From positions 62,001 through 126,000 of the forward strand of contig NZ_JBFAJC010000019.1 in NCBI RefSeq assembly GCF_040655075.1: a stretch of DNA of 64,000 nucleotides. The letters run 5' to 3'. This DNA is from Actinoallomurus sp040655075 (lineage in GTDB: Bacteria; Actinomycetota; Actinomycetes; Streptosporangiales; Streptosporangiaceae). How positions within the stretch are numbered: position 1 is the first letter of the stretch; each line of letters opens with the position of its first letter. Position numbers and translations under genes: made by a program. Of the stretch, positions 58,969 to 64,000 are shown piece after piece. The notes beneath the pieces were generated by a model. It did no database searches. It saw only the letters and a list, made by a program, of their open reading frames with translations, and was not told where the DNA came from.

Positions 58969-60393
58969 TCACCGGGCCGCCCGGACGCCGGACAAATCCC
59001 GGGCGGTGACGCTGTTGCGGTCCGCGACGGACGGCCCGAACGAGAACTGCGGCCACAGCCCGTTGATCTCCTGCCGGCTGCGCTCGCTCCACTCCCTGGC
59101 GAGGTCGTCACGGGTCTTGTAGAAGTTCAGCGCGTACCCGCCGCTGTGCACGCGCAGCAGGTTGAACCCGCCGGGATACTCCTTGACCGCGCCCACCTCC
59201 TGCTGCGTCACGTGCCGGCTGCCGGGCAGCACCGTGCGCTTGTTCCGGTGGGTGTGGCCCGCGTGATGCAGGAAGACCCCGGGCGTCCGCTCGTACGCCG
59301 CCATGATCGACACGGTCTGGCCGACCTCCAGCGAGGTACCGCCGCTCACCGCCAGCGGATCGTCGAGGGACAGCAGCGGATGGTGGCCGAAGACGATCGT
59401 CGGCTGATCCTTGTGCTCCTTCAGCTCCGTCTCGAACCAGGCGAACTGCTCAGGCGACAGGCCGCCCGCGTCTCCACCGTTGCCCGGCTTGTCGTAGGTG
59501 TCCAGCCCGATGATCCGCAGGCCGCCGAGGTCGTGGGTGAAGTACGTCGGCCCGTCGGAGAACACGTCGCGGAAGCAGTCGTGCCCCTGCCACTCGCCGA
59601 CCCGGCAGGAGGCGTACGCGGTGCCGTCGTGGGCGCGGTCGTGGTTGCCGCGTGCGACGAAGTAGTCGCGGCGGTAGGCGCCGAAACCGTCGAGGATGCC
59701 CTTGGCCGTGCCGAGGTCGCCCGGCACCGCCTCCGAGGACACGTCGCCGGCCGCGACGAGGTAGGTCGCGCCGCGATGCCGCGCGTCCTTCACGAGCGCC
59801 TTCGCCATGATCTCCGGGTACGCCGGCCGGCCGGGAACCTGGGAGATGCCCTTGATCGGCAGCCCGCCGATCAGCCCCGCGACGGTCTCGCCCAGGTGCA
59901 GGTCGTTGCAGAGCGCGATGGAGAACAGGAAGCGGCCGGGCGGCGGATGCGGCGTCGTGAAGGAGAAGGTGCCGCCGGTCAGCGGCGTCCCGGCGGCACC
60001 CGCCACGGGGGTCGGCGACGCCGTCCGGCCCCGCGACCGCCCCTGGTAGTAGTACGTCCGGCCGGGCTCCAGGCCGGTGACCTCGACGTAGTGGTACGGC
60101 GTGTGCGCCGCGCCGCCCACCGTGCGGGTCAGCCGGTCCGGGCGCGTGCCCCAGAGGATCTCCCCGTCCGCCGGGGCGGGCCGCATCCGCCCGAGCCCGT
60201 CGTCGGTGCCGGCCACGCCGGTGTACCAGGTGAAGATCGCGCTGGTCTCGGTGAGGGTGACGAGTTCGAGGTTGACCGGCCGGACGTCGGACGCGAACGA
60301 CCGACCTTCCCCGACCATCGACATGAGGGAGAACCCGGAGACGATCGCGCTCAGGCGCAGCAGTTCGCGACGGCCGGGCCGGCAGCAGAACAT
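58969..60393 (-). CDS. Secreted metallophosphoesterase (purple acid phosphatase-like)
   Basis: A 474-residue exported protein: a twin-arginine-like signal (GRRELLRLSAIVSG), a fibronectin-III-like domain (~40-145) as in bacterial purple acid phosphatases, then the phosphoesterase domain with CNDLHLGE, AAGDVSSEA, VARGNHDRAHD, VFGHHPLLS and HAGHTHRNKR, the five canonical metal motifs (first Asp-x-His as NDLH). ATG 60393. Convergent with the DsrE gene. Confidence 0.9.
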   Translation of the reverse strand: MFCCRPGRRELLRLSAIVSGFSLMSMVGEGRSFASDVRPVNLELVTLTETSAIFTWYTGVAGTDDGLGRMRPAPADGEILWGTRPDRLTRTVGGAAHTPYHYVEVTGLEPGRTYYYQGRSRGRTASPTPVAGAAGTPLTGGTFSFTTPHPPPGRFLFSIALCNDLHLGETVAGLIGGLPIKGISQVPGRPAYPEIMAKALVKDARHRGATYLVAAGDVSSEAVPGDLGTAKGILDGFGAYRRDYFVARGNHDRAHDGTAYASCRVGEWQGHDCFRDVFSDGPTYFTHDLGGLRIIGLDTYDKPGNGGDAGGLSPEQFAWFETELKEHKDQPTIVFGHHPLLSLDDPLAVSGGTSLEVGQTVSIMAAYERTPGVFLHHAGHTHRNKRTVLPGSRHVTQQEVGAVKEYPGGFNLLRVHSGGYALNFYKTRDDLAREWSERSRQEINGLWPQFSFGPSVADRNSVTARDLSGVRAAR

Positions 60394-60540
60394 GAGCCGG
60401 ACGCTAAGCCGCCGCGAAGATCACGTCCATAGCGCCACAGCCACAACACCAGAGTCAGGCCACACCCGGCCACCGCCTCTCCGGGGAGGGCTCCGCACGC
60501 GGGCACCGTACGGTGCCGCACGCGCGAAGCCCCCAGGGTT

Positions 60541-60557
60541 TTCCACAGCCTGTGGAA
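60541..60557. terminator. Palindrome after the VOC gene
   Basis: TTCCACAG (60541-60548), C, CTGTGGAA (60550-60557): a perfect 8-base inverted repeat with a one-base centre. It lies eight bases after the VOC stop and 148 bases before the metallophosphatase start. Probably a terminator or regulator site; each arm also resembles a DnaA box with one or two changes. Confidence 0.5.
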
Positions 60558-60564
60558 GCTTCGG

Positions 60565-60960
60565 TCAGTGGCCCTGCCCGCTCGGGGTGACCCACTCGAC
60601 CAGTTGAACGATCACACCGTTCGGATCGGTGACCTGGAACAGCCGCTCGCCCCACGGCTCTTCTCGCAGGGGCATGGTGATGGCGACACCCTCGGCGCGC
60701 AGGCGCGCCTCTTCTGCCGCCAGGTCGGTGACCACCAGCGCGATGATGACCCCGGCCGCATGCCGGTCCCGGAATCCCTCGGGGAGAACCTCGATCCCCC
60801 GCCTCAGGAAGATCACGTCCATGGCTGCGTCGTCGCGGCAGAGCGAGGCGAACCCCTCGGCGGCCATCGCCTCCTTGTAGCCGAAGTGGGTGGTCAGGAA
60901 GGCGGCGGACGCCGCGACGTCGTCAACGGTCAGCGAGACCGCCGAAGAGGTGACCTGCAT
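60565..60960 (-). CDS. Glyoxalase/bleomycin-resistance VOC-family protein
   Basis: A 131-residue VOC protein starting MQVTSSAVSLTVDDVAASAA, with two beta-alpha-beta-beta-beta units and a metal-site Glu near VQLVEWV. No specific substrate can be inferred. AAAGGA six bases upstream fixes ATG 60960. Confidence 0.86.
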   Translation of the reverse strand: MQVTSSAVSLTVDDVAASAAFLTTHFGYKEAMAAEGFASLCRDDAAMDVIFLRRGIEVLPEGFRDRHAAGVIIALVVTDLAAEEARLRAEGVAITMPLREEPWGERLFQVTDPNGVIVQLVEWVTPSGQGH

Positions 60961-61034
60961 GGAAATCCTTTCATCCGAACTCCGTACAGCATACGACGTA
61001 CAGACTACGGAGAAAGTTCCCGCTCTCCGCCGAC

Positions 61035-61598
61035 TCATCGGCATGCCCGCCAGAGACCGGCGCCGGACCGGCGGGCGTCGGCCTCGGCCGCACCCAGAAG
61101 CGGGGCGTATCGGGTGTCGGGCGGGATGGCCAGCGCACGGGCGAATCCGGCTCGGACCAGTGCCGCGCTGACGAGGCGACCGCGGCTCGTCCACAGGTGG
61201 AGGAGCCGCCGGCCGAAGTGGTCGTACGGCTCGCGATCACCGATGACGCGCACCTCGGAGCCGACGGGGACCAGTCGGCGCAGCGCGCGGGCCGCCTCGG
61301 CGCCGTAGCAGTCTCGGCGCGCCCAGGTCTCCGGGGCGTCCACTCCGATGAGCCTGACGCGCAGCCGTCGGCCGCCGATCCGCAGCAGAAGGGTGTCCCC
61401 GTCGACGACCCGCACCACGAGAGCGGTCCGCGCCTCGCGTGGCGGCCCCGGCCCGGACGTACCCACCGCCGCGTCGCTCCCCGGCAGCCGGCCGGCTTCT
61501 CGCGCCGTGCCGCCTCCCGGCAGGCGCCCTGCGTCCCACGCGAAGGCACCGCAGACCGCCGTCAGCATCGTCGCCCCAGCGAGAGCCCATCTCCACAT
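61035..61598 (-). CDS. Secreted thermonuclease-like (SNase) protein
   Basis: About 187 residues: a signal peptide (MWRWALAGATMLTAVCGAFA), a ~35-residue linker with two AREAGRLPG-like repeats, and a staphylococcal-nuclease fold with VRVVDGDTLLLRIGG, VRLIGVDAPETW, YGAEAARALRR and REPYDHFGRRLLHLW, which hold the Asp/Arg/Glu/Arg active-site set. ATG 61598 best suits the signal peptide; GTG 61622 is the alternative. Confidence 0.85.
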   Translation of the reverse strand: MWRWALAGATMLTAVCGAFAWDAGRLPGGGTAREAGRLPGSDAAVGTSGPGPPREARTALVVRVVDGDTLLLRIGGRRLRVRLIGVDAPETWARRDCYGAEAARALRRLVPVGSEVRVIGDREPYDHFGRRLLHLWTSRGRLVSAALVRAGFARALAIPPDTRYAPLLGAAEADARRSGAGLWRACR

Positions 61599-62079
61599 GA
61601 CGTGCAGTATCCGATACGGCACCGACAGTCATCACCCCTCGATGGCTCGGCGAACCCCCCGGGCACGGGCGTCTTCGGGGGGCAGACCAAGTAAGCCGGA
61701 AAGGGGCAACGGCGCAGTTATCTGGGGTCCTTCAGTGCCCTCAGCCATGTAAGGCAAGTGGGTCGGCGGGTACATGGCTTACTTGTTATCTGGGGTCTTC
61801 AGAGATGTAAGCCATGTCAACCACGGCCGCCCTGGGGTTGCTGAGGTCGTCGACGGCCTCGACGGCGACCAGGGTGAGGAGGAGGGAGGCGTCGTCATCG
61901 TCGAGGAGGGCTATGGGGACAAGCGGTGGGTTCGTCTCCAGATGCCGGTGATGGTGAAGGTCGACTGGCTCCGCTGCTGGGCACCTCCGGTGTCCTGTAC
62001 GCCCGCCACGGTCTTCTGGATGGGGGTGGGCGTACCAGGTTCTCCTCCGGGTTGGAGCTGTCGGGTCAGAGGTGGGGTT
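61599..62079. repeat. Repeat-rich non-coding interval
   Basis: Holds CAAGTAAGCC at 61688-61697 and its inverse GGCTTACTTG at 61776-61785; AGCCATGTA at 61743-61751 and its inverse TACATGGCT at 61771-61779; and a direct repeat GTTATCTGGGGTC(C)TTCAG at 61718-61736 and 61785-61802. The rest, up to the minus-strand stop at 62080, is Val/Gly-biased with no supported gene. It looks like element ends or scars. Confidence 0.65.
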
Positions 62080-62586
62080 CTAGCACTGGGAGAACCATCT
62101 GACGCTGGTGACCTGGAAGGAGAGGGCGGGGTTGATCGAGACTTTTACGTCGCTGTCCCAGCGGTACACCTTGCTGGGGCCTGAGGAGCCGTTGGCGGGG
62201 AGCATCTGCGGTGAGGCGAAGGGCACGCCCCCTGCCATGTAGAGGATATCGCCCTTGCTGTTCATGAAGGCGAAACTGCTGTGCCAGACGTCGGCGCGGC
62301 CGTGCACCTGATCGCTGGTGCTGAACCCTCGCAGGTGCACGCGGTCGATCGAGATGGCGACGGTGGATCCCCGAAGGAGACGGCACTGGCCCACCTTCCA
62401 GGTGCCGTTGGGGCTGGCTCCTTCGCCGTAGCCAGGGGGGCCGTGGCGAGGTTCAGTGCTCCGACCGGCAAAATCATCTCGCCACTCGGTGGTCGAGGCA
62501 TGCGACGGCCCCGCCATCGCCAGACTCGCCACGACCGCGGACACATTGCGACCCCTGCTCCAGCCGGACGAGCCGATCGAGGTCAT
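62080..62586 (-). CDS. Hypothetical secreted protein
   Basis: Possible 168-residue protein: basic/hydrophobic N-terminus with a signal-like stretch (VSAVVASLAMAGPSHAS) and a C-terminal part NGTWKVGQCRLLRGSTVAI...WFSQC with two cysteines. A different frame in the same stretch also looks like a signal end (LPVGALNLATAPLATA), so a frameshift is possible. It overlaps the divergent PH-like gene by ~100 bases. No family recognised. Confidence 0.4.
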   Translation of the reverse strand: MTSIGSSGWSRGRNVSAVVASLAMAGPSHASTTEWRDDFAGRSTEPRHGPPGYGEGASPNGTWKVGQCRLLRGSTVAISIDRVHLRGFSTSDQVHGRADVWHSSFAFMNSKGDILYMAGGVPFASPQMLPANGSSGPSKVYRWDSDVKVSINPALSFQVTSVRWFSQC

Positions 62587-62959
62587 GGTGGTGGCCGGGG
62601 TCGGTGCGGTGTCGGTGCGCCGCACGATGGTCACAGCCGTGGTGACCGGCATCCTGTCTGGCGGCACGATGATGCTCGCCGTGCGCCCGCAGTCGATGTA
62701 TATCGCGCTCACCGACCGGAGGCTGTTCTTCGTCGACGTCAACAGGTTGAGCGCCCGCCCCCCCCGGATGGTCATGGAGATCCCGCGCAACGCGGTGCGC
62801 ACCGAGGGTCTACGGAAGGGGCCGTTGGGACTGACATTGCGCACCACGCTGGTGGACGGCTCCGAGCGCGGTCTGACGATGGTTTTTGCGCATCCGGCGA
62901 AGGCCGATGGCCGCGCGCTCACCGCGGCGCTACCTCAGCTCTCCCGCGAGATTCGATGA
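62489..62959 (+). CDS. PH-like domain protein
   Basis: About 156 residues resembling bacterial PH/YokE-type domains: LRPLLQPDEPIEVMVVAGVG, a hydrophobic hairpin (VTAVVTGILSGGTMMLAV), then MYIALTDRRLFFVDV and AVRTEGLRKGPLGLTLRTTLVDG. GTG 62489 is a guess; a later ATG at 62584 would remove the overlap with the minus-strand gene but cut conserved sequence. Function unknown. Confidence 0.6.
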   Translation: MVEACDGPAIARLATTADTLRPLLQPDEPIEVMVVAGVGAVSVRRTMVTAVVTGILSGGTMMLAVRPQSMYIALTDRRLFFVDVNRLSARPPRMVMEIPRNAVRTEGLRKGPLGLTLRTTLVDGSERGLTMVFAHPAKADGRALTAALPQLSREIR

Positions 62960-63002
62960 CGGGCTGGCGCTCGGACCCGACACAGCGGTCCCACAGCTGG
63001 TC

Positions 63003-63311
63003 ATGGCGCTGAACCGGCGGGGGGCAACGAGTCGCCACGGCTTGGACGTCCTGGCCGACGTGCGGGACGGGAAGGTGATCGACGACGCGACGCAATGGCC
63101 CGTCGTCGCTAACCTCAACCGCGAAGTGCTGACCCGGCTCAGCAATGACGGCGCCGTGCTGTCCGACGCCACCGAGGCCGATACCCAGCGGGTGATCAAC
63201 CAATGGACATTCCCGCTGCACGATCTCGACCTGAGAGAGATCGACGTGAAGGTCAAGGACTTGCAGGAACTCCGCGAGCGGCACCTCGCCGCGCAGTACG
63301 GCGCCGGGTAG
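63003..63311 (+). CDS. Hypothetical protein
   Basis: An open frame of about 102 residues from ATG 63003 (the frame is open back to 62886), with VVANLNREVLTRLSNDGAVL and a helical C-terminus VKVKDLQELRERHLAAQ. Coding-like composition, but I recognise no family and see no ribosome site. It is in the same frame as the resolvase remnant that follows after a stop. Confidence 0.4.
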   Translation: MALNRRGATSRHGLDVLADVRDGKVIDDATQWPVVANLNREVLTRLSNDGAVLSDATEADTQRVINQWTFPLHDLDLREIDVKVKDLQELRERHLAAQYGAG

Positions 63312-63341
63312 CGCGCATCCCTGGACCCGATCTGCCTGAAG

Positions 63342-63833
63342 GTGTTCGAGGAGAAGATCAGCGGCAAGCTGGCCACCGATGAGCGGCCCGCGCTGCTGGA
63401 GGCGCTGTCCCACATCCGCGACGGGGACATGCTGACCGTCCAGGAGGTCGACCGCCTCGGCCGCAACCTCCTCGAAGGACTGATCGTCCTCAACGACCTG
63501 TTCCAGCGCGGTGTCGCCGTCAAGGTGCTGGAGGGCATCGCGGCCGGCGAGCACAACGAACGCTCCCTGATCCTCGATCTGGCCCTCGCCCTGGCTGAGG
63601 ACCGCTGCCGCGACATCGTCCGCAAGACCAACAACGGCCTGGAGGCGGCCCGCCGCCGGGGCCGGGGCGGCGGCCGCCGCCCCGTGGTCGACGACGACAA
63701 GCGCGCCGCGATCCTGGCCCGCCGCCAGCGCGGAGAATCCATCCGCATCATCGCCGCCGGAGTCAAAGTCTCCGTCGGCGTCGTCCACAAAACCCTCACC
63801 GAAGCCCAGCGAGAGACTCAGCGGGACCAGTAG
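63342..63833 (+). pseudogene. Serine recombinase (resolvase/invertase), N-terminally truncated
   Basis: A 163-residue remainder of a Tn3-type resolvase: FEEKISGKLATDERPALLEAL, GDMLTVQEVDRLGRNLLEGL, a D-x-R-x-x-R-like DRLGR segment, and a C-terminal HTH (RRQRGESIRIIAAGVKVSVG). The first ~35-40 residues, with the catalytic Ser and its Arg/Tyr partners, are missing; upstream in frame is only RASLDPICLKV after a stop. It cannot catalyse recombination. Confidence 0.82.
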
Positions 63834-64000
63834 CCCTCTCAGTGCTCGGAGTCCCGGCAGCAATCGCCGAATCCTATAGCTGACCTGCGGGAACGTATTC
63901 GCGGTGCGACAGTCGGCTCGTACTGCTCATCTACGGTAGCCCGCCGCAGGATCATGCCGCTGAGCTGCGCGCGAAGAGATTCGCTTTGGGCTCATCACAC
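63834..64000. other. Right edge, no gene seen
   Basis: About 170 bases after the resolvase stop, without an ORF or obvious structure. Confidence 0.4.

Noticed and set aside
60541..60557. Inverted DnaA-box pair or a small origin
   Set aside because: Only two imperfect boxes, no AT-rich region or dnaA/dnaN context; more likely a terminator or operator.
1..64000. CRISPR arrays, rRNA genes, tRNA genes
   Set aside because: I read through the intergenic regions and found no regularly spaced identical repeats with unique spacers, no rRNA segments and no foldable tRNA.

Overview
The window is chromosomal DNA of a high-GC, mycothiol-producing, filamentous-type actinobacterium. I see mshA, carD, a senX3-regX3/phoU/gpm block, an xre-hbhA-DUF2516 block, HTH_31/DUF397 regulators, anti-sigma-type ATPases, WXG100-like proteins and many GTG/TTG starts. 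The gene mix suggests Streptosporangiales/Thermomonosporaceae, but no rRNA or tRNA gene is present to confirm this.

Layout. 0-5.2 kb: a partial cysS, then two plus-strand genes (DUF2637 protein, fumarylacetoacetase), then ispF and carD. This is the classical carD-ispD-ispF-cysS order with ispD absent and two genes inserted. 5.4-16 kb: a PCu(A)C-like lipoprotein, regX3/senX3 divergent from phoU with a PHO-box array between them, gpmA, a methyltransferase, a YbjN-like gene, mshA, an SDR, a second methyltransferase and a membrane protein. 16.3-20.5 kb: an isolated full-length alaS whose 3' end is present three times, then a BlaI-type repressor and M56 peptidase behind twin palindromic operators. 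20.7-24.2 kb: a compact class II lanthipeptide locus with two near-identical precursor genes, a long inverted repeat upstream and a LanM, but no transporter or protease.

24.2-34 kb is accessory: MerR, sulfotransferase, HTH_31 with a truncated DUF397, an anti-sigma-type ATPase with a Cys4 zinc-finger-like tail coupled to a PCMT-like methyltransferase, APH-like kinase, a TetR/NmrA pair with a perfect operator, a decayed alcohol dehydrogenase, an IS110 transposase scrap and an MFS exporter. 34.4-43.9 kb: a P450 lacking the EXXR arginine (CYP157-like), an MMPL exporter with its TetR and operator, an ArsR-like regulator, a secreted NlpC/P60-like protein, an HTH-TM-LamG protein, AlaX and an SGNH lipoprotein.

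43.9-58.9 kb: the xre-hbhA-DUF2516 block, two zinc metallopeptidase paralogues, a DUF2207 protein, an asparaginase, a YbaB/WXG100-like/LysM triad, a BKACE enzyme, dtd, ygfZ, a Nur-like Fur protein, an unexplained leader transcript with an almost perfect anti-16S Shine-Dalgarno and a 12-codon ORF, a YciI-like protein, nitrobindin, two GIDE-like proteins and DsrE. 59-64 kb: a metallophosphatase, VOC protein, nuclease and a repeat-rich, decayed end carrying a 5'-truncated resolvase.
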